A stretch of DNA of 64,000 bases from Aerococcus urinaehominis (GTDB taxonomy: Bacteria > Bacillota > Bacilli > Lactobacillales > Aerococcaceae): NCBI RefSeq assembly GCF_001543245.1, contig NZ_CP014163.1, forward strand, positions 1,656,387-1,720,386, given 5' to 3'. How positions within the stretch are numbered: the stretch's first letter is position 1; the number at the start of each line of letters is the position of its first letter. Positions 53,089-61,967 of this stretch are shown here, piece after piece. The notes beneath the pieces are model-generated. The model did no database searches, had not been told where the DNA came from, and worked only from the letters and a program-made list of their open reading frames with translations. Made by a program: the position numbers and the translations under genes.

Positions 53089-53577
53089 GCTTATCTAGGA
53101 TTCACTACCTTAACTGGTTGAATTAGGGTAATGAATTGTATGTTTGTGTGGCCTTTTTAGGAGTCGGTAAAAATTCACTACCCTATCTGCCTAAATTAGG
53201 GAAGTGAATTGCGTGGTAGGGTGGGTTTTTGATGAGCAAGTCAGGATTGTATGCCTTATTGAGTGGGTTTCCAATGGCTTATCTAGGATTCACTACCTTA
53301 ACTGGTTGAATTAGGGTAGTGAATTGCATGTTTGCACGGTCTTTTGAAGAGTCGGTAAAAATTCACTACCCTATTTGCCTGGGTTAGGGAAGTGAATTTT
53401 GTGGTTGAGGGGTTTCTGATGGGTAGGGTTAGATTCACTACTCTATCTGACTAAATTAAGGTAGTGAATTGCATGGATGAGAAAATTTTTGTTGGGCGGG
53501 TCAGGATTGTATGCCCTATTGAGTGGGTTTCCAATGGCTTATCTAGGATTCACTACCTTAACTGGTTGAATTAGGGT
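53089..53577. repeat. Palindrome array 2, right part, beginning with the second target duplication
   Basis: After the octamer GCTTATCT, first-type units start at 53100, 53173, 53288, 53361, 53433 and 53548 and second-type units at 53246 and 53506. Spacings are again 72 or 73 bp with 42-bp steps after second-type units. The last unit is cut in its right arm at 53577, where a fossil gene end begins. Confidence 0.88.
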
Positions 53578-53664
53578 GCTGGTTACCAGTTCCCAATCCA
53601 TTCTTCATACTGGCTCTATCCTTATATGGAAGACCGGGATGGCGACGGAAAAGTGGGCGAATAG
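53578..53664 (+). pseudogene. Fossil C-terminus of a secreted-type protein
   Basis: Joined to the broken last palindrome is a frame that ends AGYQFPIHSSYWLYPYMED and RDGDGKVGE before TAG. The DRDGDGKVGE ending resembles excalibur-like or other calcium-binding D-x-D-x-D-G tails. There is no start codon and the frame is closed just upstream. A terminator follows at 53682, as expected for a real gene end. The larger part of the gene was replaced by repeat DNA. Confidence 0.55.
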
Positions 53665-53681
53665 GATATCTGTAGTTTTTA

Positions 53682-53710
53682 TGACTCGTCTTCTTAGACG
53701 GGTCTTTTTA
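53682..53710 (+). terminator. Terminator left over from the lost gene
   Basis: GACTCGTCT pairs with AGACGGGTC (one G-T pair) over TCTT, followed by five T. Confidence 0.75.
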
Positions 53711-53749
53711 GATGTGAATTTTTATGCTTATCAAAAAGCGTGCGTGGCG

Positions 53750-54935
53750 CAGGTATGCTACTTCATCAAATTAAAAGGCTGGCTAGATACAAAGTTCAGT
53801 CGCTGAAGTAGCTTAAGCATGTGAGTTAGGCTATTTTGTCAGGTCAAAACGCCAATTCTTCGCCAAGTTTGGTCTTTGAAATAGCTTAAGTGGCGGAGTT
53901 AGGCTATTTTATCAGGTCAAAACGCCAACTCGCCGCCAAGTTTTGTTTCTGAAGTAGCTTAAGTGGCGGGGTTAGGCTATTTCGCCAGGTCAAAGTGCCA
54001 ACTCGCCGCCAAGTTCGGCCTCTGAAGTAGCTTAAGCGGTGGAGTTAAGCTATTTCGTCAGGACAAAGCGCCAGCTCGCCACAAAATTCAGTCTCTGAAC
54101 TAGCTTAACTAGTGGAGTTAAGCTAGTTCGTCAGCTCAAAAGCTAACTCGTCGCTAAATTCGGTCGCTGAAGTGGCTTAAGTCTGGGAGTTAAGCTATTT
54201 CACCAGGTCAAAGTGCCAACTCTCCACCAAGTTCGGCCTCTGAAGTAGCTTAAGTGGATGAGGTATGCTACTTCGTCAGATCAAACCACTAGCTCTCCGC
54301 CAAGTTCAGTCGCTGAAATAGCTTAGATGGCGGGGTTAAGCTATTTCGCTGGTTGGTGAACTTGGTTGGGTCAATAATGTAGCTTCTGAAGTAGCTTAAG
54401 CATGTGAGCTAAGCTATTTCATCAGGTCAAAGTGCCAACTTGCCGCAAAATCTGGCCTCTGAAGTAGCTTAAGTGGCGGGGTTAGTCTATTTCGTCAGGT
54501 TAAAACGCCAACTCGATGCAAAGTTTTACCTCTGAAGTAGCTTAAGTAGCGGGGTTAAGCTATTTCGTCAGAACAAAGCGCTAGCTCGATGCAAAGTTTT
54601 GCCTCTGAAGTAGCTTAAGCATGTGAGTTAGGCTATTTCGTCAGGACAAAGTGCCAACTCTCCGCCAAGTTTGGTCTCTGAAGTAGCTTAAGCATGTGAG
54701 TAAAGCTATTTCATCAGGACAAAGCGGCAGCTCGCTACAAAATTCAGTCTCTGAACTAGCTTAACTAATGGAGTTAAGCTAGTTCGCCAGGCCAAGGCGC
54801 CAGCTCACCGCCAAGTTCGGTCGCTGAAGTAGCTTAACTAGTGGAGTTAAGCTATTTCTCTGGTTGGTGAACTTGGTTGGGTCAATAATGTAGCTTCTGA
54901 AGTAGCTTAAGTGGTGGCGTTAAGCTACCTCATAC
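53750..54935. repeat. Palindrome array 3, sixteen units at 73 bp
   Basis: Units start at 53805, 53878, 53951, 54024, 54097, 54169, 54242, 54315, 54388, 54461, 54534, 54607, 54680, 54753, 54826 and 54899: every step is 73 bp except one of 72. Each has GAAGTAGCTTAA, about ten bases, then TTAAGCTATTTC or a variant. Units 54097 and 54753 read GAACTAGCTTAA and TTAAGCTAGTTC, so both arms changed together; the one at 54242 has GAAGTAGC with GCTACTTC. A half unit (GGTATGCTACTTC) stands at about 53752. No gene is present. Arms differ from those of arrays 1 and 2. Confidence 0.92.
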
Positions 54936-55087
54936 CAGCTAGCATGGCGCATGGGTGCTGATGGCGCTAGCAGGGTGGTTTCACCGCCATCTCCCCAGTG
55001 CAAATAGTGATCGCTATTTGGGAACTTTGTGGTTTGCGTCCGCCCGTTGTGGTAATCTGGTCACAATAACTATAAAGGAGATTTTTT

Positions 55088-56572
55088 ATGTCTACGAATG
55101 CTGTTAAGGCTGGAGGTGTCAAGCCGCTGGTGACTGGCTTGAGCTTTTTGATCTTGCTGGTGGCGGGGGTTAATGCTATTTTCCACTTAAATTTATTTCA
55201 CTTACCACTGGCGACCTTTAGTCTCTTAGCTATTTTTGCGGCCTGTCTCTTGCTGTGGCTTTTTGTCGCCATCGATTGGCCTAGTATTCTCTGTCTGATT
55301 TGCTTGGGGCTCTTACCGGGGCTAACTTATGGGGAGGTCTTTGGGCTATCTTTTGGCAATACGACTTTTGTCTTTTTATTTTTTACCTTTATTGTCACCT
55401 ATGCCCTCCAGGAAACGAGTTTCCTCAAGCGGGTAACCGCCTGGGCTATTAATAATGATTGGGCCCAGGCCTCAGCCAGCCGTTTTATCCTGGCTTTTCT
55501 CACGGTGATGCTGGTGCTGGCGTGTTTTATTTCGCCAACCATCCTTTTCATGATTGCCTTTCCGCTTTATGAAGAGATCGTCCACCAGTTTGGCCTGAAA
55601 AAGGGGGACAAGCAGGCTGCCCTGCTCTTGGTGGCCCTCTTTGTCACCATCGCCATTGGGACGGCCATGACGCCGATCAACCACGTGTTCGCCATCACGG
55701 CCATGGGGATTTACGAGTCCACCTTTAACCAGGCCATTACTAACTTCCAGTACATGTCCTTTGCGGTGCCGGCGGGTTTGGCCATTTTCCTCGGCCTCTT
55801 AGCCAGTCTCAAGTGGTTGTGGGGCCTGGATCTGACTGACCTACAAGTCGGCCGGGTGGATTCCCTGGCCAGCCTGCCAGCCGCTAGCCAAGCGGAAAAG
55901 CTGACTGTGGCTATTTTTGGCCTGGTCGTGGCCATGTGGCTGTTGCCAGAATTACTGGGCGGTCTATTGCCGGGTCTGCAGGCCTTCTTCAAGACGGCAG
56001 GCATTGCCTTTCCACCCATGGTCGGCGCCTTATTACTGGCCCTGGTTCTTTGTCAAGGCCAGCCTCTGGTCAAGTTGCAAGAGGCCATCTCTAAAGGGGT
56101 CTACTGGCCAAGTTTACTGATTGTTTCAGCGACCCTGTCGCTGGGGTCAGTCCTGGCCAATCCAGATTTCGGTGTGATTAGCCTGCTTGAAGCTGGTTTA
56201 ACCCCACTGCTAGTCGGCTTAAGTCCGATTGTGATGGTGGTGGTATTTGTCAGTTGGGCGGGTCTGCAAACCAACCTGTCATCCAATTTGGTGACGACCA
56301 CGGTGGTGACAACCATTTTGATGACCATTTTATCGGCCAACAGTCAGCTGGCGGTCAATGGGGCGGTCTTGGCTAGTTTAGTTGGTTTTATGGCTTCTCT
56401 AGCCTTTATGACCCCGCCGGCCATGCCCTATGTGGCCATCGCCATTGGGTCAGAGTGGACGACCGCGCGCCAGGCCCTGGTTTACGGGCTATGGATGCTG
56501 GTATTGAGTATTTTGGCGGCTAGCTTCATTGCCTATCCTTTAGGGGCTAGCCTGCTGAGTCATTTTAATTAG
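55088..56572 (+). CDS. SLC13-like anion permease
   Basis: The 494-residue membrane protein has about twelve to thirteen segments. Features such as FISPTILFMIAFPLYEEIVHQFG in part, then GTAMTPINHVFAITAMGIYES in part, and in the second half LQTNLSSNLVTTTVVTTIL in part with MTPPAMPYVAIAIGSEWTT fit the DASS/SLC13 or wider ion transporter superfamily of sodium-coupled carriers. The substrate, probably a carboxylate or other anion, is not determined. AAGGAG lies before the ATG. The chorismate mutase gene follows 14 bp later. Confidence 0.78.
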   Translation: MSTNAVKAGGVKPLVTGLSFLILLVAGVNAIFHLNLFHLPLATFSLLAIFAACLLLWLFVAIDWPSILCLICLGLLPGLTYGEVFGLSFGNTTFVFLFFTFIVTYALQETSFLKRVTAWAINNDWAQASASRFILAFLTVMLVLACFISPTILFMIAFPLYEEIVHQFGLKKGDKQAALLLVALFVTIAIGTAMTPINHVFAITAMGIYESTFNQAITNFQYMSFAVPAGLAIFLGLLASLKWLWGLDLTDLQVGRVDSLASLPAASQAEKLTVAIFGLVVAMWLLPELLGGLLPGLQAFFKTAGIAFPPMVGALLLALVLCQGQPLVKLQEAISKGVYWPSLLIVSATLSLGSVLANPDFGVISLLEAGLTPLLVGLSPIVMVVVFVSWAGLQTNLSSNLVTTTVVTTILMTILSANSQLAVNGAVLASLVGFMASLAFMTPPAMPYVAIAIGSEWTTARQALVYGLWMLVLSILAASFIAYPLGASLLSHFN

Positions 56573-56586
56573 AAAGAGGAATTGAT

Positions 56587-56862
56587 ATGTTAACAGAACA
56601 AAGAAATAAAATTGATGCCATCGACCGCGAGATTGTCCGCTTATTTGAAGAACGGACCGCGGTGGTAGAAGAAGTAGCTGAAATCAAGCTGGCTAACGGT
56701 AAAGAAGTCCTTGATGCTAGCCGGGAAGCTGCTGTGATTGACAAGGTCCAAGGCTACCTCAAAGATCCTAGCCTGGCTGGGGAACTGGCCGACCTGTATG
56801 AAAATATTATGCGGATCTCCCGGGGCCACCAAGAGAAGTGGATGGCTGAGCGCGGTGAGTAA
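56587..56862 (+). CDS. Chorismate mutase, AroQ class
   Basis: The 91-residue all-helical protein has the family pattern LTEQRNKIDAIDREIVRLFEER in part, VAEIKLANGKEVLDASREAAV in part and ends RISRGHQEKW. It turns chorismate into prephenate, the substrate of PheA and TyrA at the left of the window. It shares an operon with the permease and lies far from pheA-tyrA. Confidence 0.92.
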   Translation: MLTEQRNKIDAIDREIVRLFEERTAVVEEVAEIKLANGKEVLDASREAAVIDKVQGYLKDPSLAGELADLYENIMRISRGHQEKWMAERGE

Positions 56863-56900
56863 AGTCATCGCGTGTAGAAAAATACTAACAATAAAGAAAA

Positions 56901-56931
56901 ATACCGCCCAGAAACCTGGGCGGTATTTTTG
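56901..56931. terminator. Bidirectional terminator
   Basis: ATACCGCCCAG pairs with CTGGGCGGTAT over four bases, with A-rich sequence before and five T after. It serves chorismate mutase on the plus strand and the CWB2 protein gene on the minus strand. Confidence 0.9.
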
Positions 56932-56938
56932 TTAGTGA

Positions 56939-58255
56939 TTAATCAAACATATATTCATCCACTGGGCCAAGGTAGATACCTTTAGCAATTAGACTTCTTA
57001 AAAATTGTTGGGTTTCGTGTGGGATGGTTTTTTGACCACCAATAATCGTCATGCGGTTAATGCCACGTCGTTTGATAAAGTATCCTTGTTCAGAAAGTTC
57101 TGATTCTTGTTTTTGGTTTTTAATCAAGAGGAGTGGTAACTCTAATTTAGCGGCAAAGACTGAGGCAGCCAGGGCATCAGCAAAAGCATAACCGGAGACG
57201 ATAATAGCATGGCGTTTTGTTTTGGTTAGTTCGTAATTGAGAATGATATTTTGACTTACTTCAAAACGGTTTTTACCAGAAATACGGCTGGTCGCTTTCA
57301 AACCTTTTAAATGATTTTCTACTTGGCTAGAAACAGAAACAGGTCCACCGACAATTGTAAAGCTGGTTATTCTTGAACTAGCTTGTTTAATATGGTCATC
57401 AAGCTGGCCTTTTTTGGTCAAGAAAATAGGGGCTTTTTGTCTAGCAGCAACTTGGGCTATTGACAGGGCATCTGCAAAGGCATAGGCATTGGTCACATAG
57501 GCTGGACCTTGCTTACCGGTTATGCGGTACATTTCATCAGCCACTAACGCTGCTTGGTGGTAGCGATTTTTGCCGCCGATACGTTCCACGACGTAGCTTT
57601 TGGCTAATTCATCTTGCACTTTCTGTTGGACTGATTTTAGCCCGCCGAGAATGATGACTTTTTTAGTTTGTAGGCGGCGTAGTTCGGCCAGTGTTTCTTC
57701 TGGCAGTCGGTCTTCTCTCGTTAATAAAATCGGTGACTCGTAAACAGCTGCCAGGGGTGCACCGGTTAAGGCATCAGCTTCCTTGTAACCATTAGCTAAA
57801 AGTACAGTCTCAGCAGTTTCCCAACCAGCTTGGCTGATAGCCACTGCGTTAGAAAAGCGGTTGGCGCCGGCAATCCGATTATTCATGCCCAGGCTTGGTC
57901 GCGCATATTTAGTGGCTGGTTTAATAGCAAAATCACTGTTTTCACGGTAATTTTTTGTGTCATTGGTATAGGTAGTTGGCTCTTGGCTAATATTGTCATC
58001 TTCTTGGGAGCTGCTAGTTTTGACCTCAGTCGATTCAACTACTGGTGTTTCTGTTGAGACTGCTTGGTCGTTAGTTGGTTGATCAATGCTTACTTGCTGG
58101 TCTTGGCCAAGCAGGGTAGCTTCTTGGGCGCTTGGATTGCTTTGACTATTTTCTGTTAACTCATCAGCCTGCACATTTTGGCTAAAGGCCATAATCAGGC
58201 CAGGGGCCAAGAGGCTGGCAGCCAAATATCGCTTAATTTGTTTTGTATTCATCAT
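56939..58255 (-). CDS. Secreted wall protein with three CWB2 repeats
   Basis: The 438-residue protein has a signal peptide (KRYLAASLLAPGLIMAFSQNVQADE, cleavage probably after QADA-like QA-D in QADE), a linker rich in Ser/Thr/Gln (about 30-125), then three cell-wall-binding type 2 repeats starting RIAGANRFSNAV, RIGGKNRYHQAA and RISGKNRFEVS. These repeats bind secondary wall polymers in clostridia. No catalytic domain is attached, so it may be a binding or structural protein. GGAGGAACC precedes its ATG. Confidence 0.85.
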   Translation of the reverse strand: MMNTKQIKRYLAASLLAPGLIMAFSQNVQADELTENSQSNPSAQEATLLGQDQQVSIDQPTNDQAVSTETPVVESTEVKTSSSQEDDNISQEPTTYTNDTKNYRENSDFAIKPATKYARPSLGMNNRIAGANRFSNAVAISQAGWETAETVLLANGYKEADALTGAPLAAVYESPILLTREDRLPEETLAELRRLQTKKVIILGGLKSVQQKVQDELAKSYVVERIGGKNRYHQAALVADEMYRITGKQGPAYVTNAYAFADALSIAQVAARQKAPIFLTKKGQLDDHIKQASSRITSFTIVGGPVSVSSQVENHLKGLKATSRISGKNRFEVSQNIILNYELTKTKRHAIIVSGYAFADALAASVFAAKLELPLLLIKNQKQESELSEQGYFIKRRGINRMTIIGGQKTIPHETQQFLRSLIAKGIYLGPVDEYMFD

Positions 58256-58335
58256 GGTTCCTCCATCTGGTTTATTTTTTTGGTAGTTAGCTAATGACTA
58301 GTTTATTATTTAAACTTAGATACTTCTATTTCTTT

Positions 58336-60525
58336 TTACCCCTGCCACCATTCAGGTAATTGATGAAAGGTCACAAAATTAGCAGTAAATGATTTATAGA
58401 AAGAGTTTTGTCCACCCTCGTAATAGAAATCACCTGCTTTAACACTTAAGTGGAAGGTACCGCTATCATTGCCAAAATTAGTCATCATATTTGCATAATG
58501 TCCAGGGGAATTTTTCCATTGGTTAAAGAATGTCTGGGCAATTTTTTCTTCGTTTGTAAGGTCAAAAACTGATGTAATAAAGTTTGAGGCTGAGTTTTCA
58601 CCTGAATAGCGCCATGGTCCTAAATCTTTAGTCTGATAATATTGTTTAACATTTAGCCCATTCGGGGTGGTATGCGCACCGTGAAACTCGCCAGTATCCA
58701 AATTATAACCTTTCAGATAGCCGTGACGAGCTAAGTCTAAAGTTCTTGAATGGTTAGCCGCGATGACACGTGGATCGGTATTAACCTGCAGCGGGTTTAA
58801 GCCTTTTCGAGCACGCTCAGCGTTCAATAATTTTGCAAAAGCATGGTTGAGTTTTTCTTGACTAAAAATCATATTATTATTAAAGGCTTCTATAAAGGCA
58901 TATGGGACATATTCCTTGAAGTTGTTAACTGTTATTGGTGTGTTTTTAAATGAAATAGGAGTCATAGTAATCAGGTAGTCATCTAGTGGTGCTTTATAAT
59001 TACCATCTCTTAAATCCTTAATTGATAAATCATGTTTAGGTAGTATAATACGTACACCATTCGTAATATTCTTCCGTTCTTCGACTATAGATAACTTGTT
59101 TCCTTTATTGGTGATTTTAGGGTTTGTCCATATACCACCTTGCATTTCAAGTGCTTCTTTGAGGGTTAAATTAGGAGAAATCTGCTTGATATCGATTGAA
59201 TCAGGTATAATTTTTCCAGGTTTTAGATAAGGAGTTGCTCGTGTGAAATCCAATTTTACTTTGGTATCTGACGGTGTAGTTGTTGGATATTGAGTCGATG
59301 ATTTATTAATAAATTTTAGATATGATGCCAACTTTTGACTAGTCGCAGGTGTTATTGTGCGAGGCCCGCCGATTAATGTCAGGGAGCGTACACCCATTGA
59401 TAGCATGAACTGGCCAGTAAAACCTAGTTCGTATGCTTGATTGCGGACTAACAGCATAGGTGTTTTAACTTTATTGGCTAATACTGAAGCGGCCAGGGCA
59501 TCCGCAAAGGCTTCGCCAGATACGACGTAGAGATGCCGGTCATTTTCCTTAAATGAGCCGTACTTGTTGATGATATTTTGACTCACTCGGTAGCGATTTT
59601 TACCACTAATTCGTTCCGTCGGTTTTAAAGCTTTTAATTGATTTTCAACCTGACTGTTAATTGAGGCTGGCCCACCGACAATGGTAAAGCTGGTAATCTT
59701 ATTTTGACCGGCCTTAATATACGGGTTGACTTGGTCTTTTTTAGTCAAGAAAATAGGTGCTTTTTGTTTGGCAGCTACCTGAGCAATTGACAAGGCATCC
59801 GCAAAGGCATAGGCATTGGTCACATAGGCTGGACTAGTTTTACCAGTTAAGCGGTGGATTTCATCAGCGACTAGGGCCGCTTGGTGGTAGCGGTTTTTAC
59901 CGCCAATCCTTTCCACAACGTAGCTTTTGGCTAACTCATCTTGCACTTTTTGTTGAACTGATTTTAGGCCGCCAAGTACAATCACCTTTTTTGTCTGTAG
60001 GCGGCGTAGTTCGGCAGCTGTTTCTTCCGGTAGCCTATCTTCTCGCGTTAACAAGATGGGTGCATCGTAGATGGCAGCTAGTGGGGCACCGGTGAGGGCG
60101 TCAGCTTCCTTATAGCCATTAGCAAGCAGGACGGTTTCGGCGGTCTCCCAGCCGGTTTGACTGATGGCCGCTGCGTTAGAAAAGCGGTTTGGCCCAGCAA
60201 TACGGTCGATTTGGGCTGGATCTTGCGCCTCGTCTGATTGCTTGTTTTGACTAGCTGTATCTACCGCATGATTATCTGTCGCTGGCGCTAGGCTAGTAGT
60301 TTGAGGGCTGGTCTGATTGTTGGTCTGATTGCCAGTATTAAGCTCAGTGTTTTCTGGCTCAGTTGACGACACGTCAGGATCATCAACGATGGTAATTAAG
60401 TTTGGGTTATAGGTTACGGTAAAAGAGTTACCTTCATCAGCTTGAACATTTTGGCTGAGTCCGACTAATAATGTTGGCGCCAATAAGCTTGTCAGTAAGC
60501 AATATTTTAATGTCGGTCGTTTCAT
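58336..60525 (-). CDS. Wall protein with CWB2 repeats and C-terminal CAP domain
   Basis: The 729-residue protein has a signal peptide (TLKYCLLTSLLAPTLLVGLSQ in part), a Thr/Gln/Asn-rich linker, and three CWB2 repeats (RIAGPNRFSNAA, RIGGKNRYHQAA, RISGKNRYRVSQ). A region of about 150 residues without recognised family follows, then a CAP (SCP/PR-1) domain from about residue 560: LLNAERARKGLNPLQV, HSRTLDLARHGYL, GENSASNF, NSPGHYANMM. The ATG at 60525 has GGAGGG upstream. Its first two repeats are nearly the same as those of the neighbour, which shows recent duplication. Confidence 0.88.
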   Translation of the reverse strand: MKRPTLKYCLLTSLLAPTLLVGLSQNVQADEGNSFTVTYNPNLITIVDDPDVSSTEPENTELNTGNQTNNQTSPQTTSLAPATDNHAVDTASQNKQSDEAQDPAQIDRIAGPNRFSNAAAISQTGWETAETVLLANGYKEADALTGAPLAAIYDAPILLTREDRLPEETAAELRRLQTKKVIVLGGLKSVQQKVQDELAKSYVVERIGGKNRYHQAALVADEIHRLTGKTSPAYVTNAYAFADALSIAQVAAKQKAPIFLTKKDQVNPYIKAGQNKITSFTIVGGPASINSQVENQLKALKPTERISGKNRYRVSQNIINKYGSFKENDRHLYVVSGEAFADALAASVLANKVKTPMLLVRNQAYELGFTGQFMLSMGVRSLTLIGGPRTITPATSQKLASYLKFINKSSTQYPTTTPSDTKVKLDFTRATPYLKPGKIIPDSIDIKQISPNLTLKEALEMQGGIWTNPKITNKGNKLSIVEERKNITNGVRIILPKHDLSIKDLRDGNYKAPLDDYLITMTPISFKNTPITVNNFKEYVPYAFIEAFNNNMIFSQEKLNHAFAKLLNAERARKGLNPLQVNTDPRVIAANHSRTLDLARHGYLKGYNLDTGEFHGAHTTPNGLNVKQYYQTKDLGPWRYSGENSASNFITSVFDLTNEEKIAQTFFNQWKNSPGHYANMMTNFGNDSGTFHLSVKAGDFYYEGGQNSFYKSFTANFVTFHQLPEWWQG

Positions 60526-60788
60526 GGTTTCCCTCCATAAAGTGATATTGACTATAGATGGGCTGGCAGCTAACTGGTGGTTAAATATCTTATCAATAAT
60601 GTGCAGTAATACACCTACCAAACTGTTAGCGCTATCTGCTTAAGTCTTGCCTGTATTTTAGCAGATGATACGAGGGTTTTTGAGATTTCGTCTCAAGAGG
60701 TCAAATTATCTGCCTAACTGGTCCTTTGGTTTAGATGATAGGATATGGTTGAATCCCAATTGTAGATCGTCTGATAACAAATAAAAAA

Positions 60789-60827
60789 AGAAATTCACAG
60801 GATAAGCTGTAAATTTCTCTTTTTAGT
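60789..60827. terminator. Bidirectional terminator hairpin
   Basis: AGAAATTCACAG pairs with CTGTAAATTTCT with small mismatches, between A-rich and T-rich runs. It lies downstream of the remnant gene at 60855 on the minus strand. Confidence 0.75.
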
Positions 60828-60854
60828 GCTTATTTCGATAGGACTAGTTTACTG

Positions 60855-61052
60855 TTAATATTTCTCAAACCAAACAAAGTTAGCCACCATGGCTTTGGGG
60901 AAGTTAGGGAAGTTAGTGTGCTGCATCAGGTAAAAATCACCGGCTTGGACGCTGACGTGGAAGACCTGGTCATTACCCCAGAATGACTGGCGCATCAGGT
61001 TGGAGGCCATCAGGCTGGTCACCAGACAGCTTTTTAGGGTAGTGGGCTTCAC
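60855..61052 (-). pseudogene. Deletion remnant of a CWB2-CAP wall protein
   Basis: The 65-codon frame begins like the signal peptide of the 729-residue neighbour (TTLKSCLVTSLMAS against RPTLKYCLLTSLLAP). It jumps directly to the last 45 residues of its CAP domain (GNDQVFHVSVQAGDFYLM against GNDSGTFHLSVKAGDFYY, and MVANFVWFEKY against FTANFVTFHQL). About 660 codons were lost with the frame kept. It retains a ribosome binding site and terminator, so the short peptide may still be made. Confidence 0.75.
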
Positions 61053-61274
61053 ATCAATTTCCTCCGTAAAGTTTTTATGCTTATCTATTGCTCATTATAG
61101 CATAATAGACTGGGGATAAAGGGGGGTTGGGATTTTGAGGCGCTAATTTAAGACCATGGCAGAATGGCGGATAGATTAGTAATTTCTATCACCAGCCCAA
61201 GTCAAACCCCTTGCTTCCCAGGCTAAAAATTGCTAAATTAACTAGTATTCTACTGATCTGAAAGGAGGGGTTCT

Positions 61275-61793
61275 GTGACTAAAATCATCTCACGCCTGGC
61301 TTGGCTGGGCCTGATTTTAATTCCCATTATGCTTTATTTTTCATCGTCCATGCCCTACGAAGAACAATCCCTAGTGCCGCTATTGCAATTCCTACTACCT
61401 AATCAACCCTTGCACGGGACCCTCAGCCAAATTTCCTTTAGCTATGGTGGGGAAGTGATTAGTATCGCCACCTCTTCCTACTACCACTTTATCGAGTTCT
61501 TTATCCGCAAGGGGGCCCACCTGACCATGTTTGGCTGTTTAGGGCTGATGTTTTATCTGGCCTGGATGACCCACATTAAAAATGGTTTGGTCCTATGTTT
61601 GACTGCGGCTGGACTGACCTTTGGTATGGCCGCCTTTGACGAACTGCGCCAGGTCTATACCCTCAACCGGTCGGGTATGCTGGCCGATGTTTATCTGGAT
61701 ACCGTTGGCGCGATTGTTTGTATTCTATTGGCCCACTTGATCAGGTGGCTGATTGGCAAGTTTCAGGCTAGGCGGACAGACCGGGTTGTTTAG
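61275..61793 (+). CDS. VanZ-like membrane protein
   Basis: The 172-residue protein has four hydrophobic segments and VanZ-family motifs: FIRKGAHLTMFGCLGLMFYL and AAFDELRQVYTLNRSGMLADVYLDTVGA in part. VanZ proteins give low-level teicoplanin resistance in enterococci, but most members have no known role. The start is GTG, five bases after AAAGGAGGGG. Confidence 0.85.
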   Translation: MTKIISRLAWLGLILIPIMLYFSSSMPYEEQSLVPLLQFLLPNQPLHGTLSQISFSYGGEVISIATSSYYHFIEFFIRKGAHLTMFGCLGLMFYLAWMTHIKNGLVLCLTAAGLTFGMAAFDELRQVYTLNRSGMLADVYLDTVGAIVCILLAHLIRWLIGKFQARRTDRVV

Positions 61794-61832
61794 ACGGACC
61801 GAGTTGTTTAAAATGATAAAGCAAATTGATGC

Positions 61833-61859
61833 AACCAGTAGCCCTGCTACTGGTTTTTT
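61833..61859 (+). terminator. Terminator of the VanZ-like gene
   Basis: AACCAGTAG pairs with CTACTGGTT over five bases, followed by T. Just before it, an 18-bp unit ending GTTGTTTA is tandemly duplicated at the gene end. Confidence 0.88.
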
Positions 61860-61967
61860 GCTAGGCAAGCAGCCATAAGTCCAGCTTATGATACGTTCAT
61901 AATTAATTGTTATTATTTTCACAATAAAAGGCGTAAACTATAGTCAGAAAGATGAGGAGGATATCTC

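Noticed and set aside
53576-53806. A 76-codon frame over the fossil gene end
   Set aside because: The neighbouring frame with the DRDGDGKVGE ending and a terminator behind it is far more gene-like; this one runs through that terminator.
51130-54935. CRISPR array, because of regular short repeats
   Set aside because: The repeats are palindromic over about 35 bp, the sequence between them is itself conserved from unit to unit, and no cas gene is present in the window.
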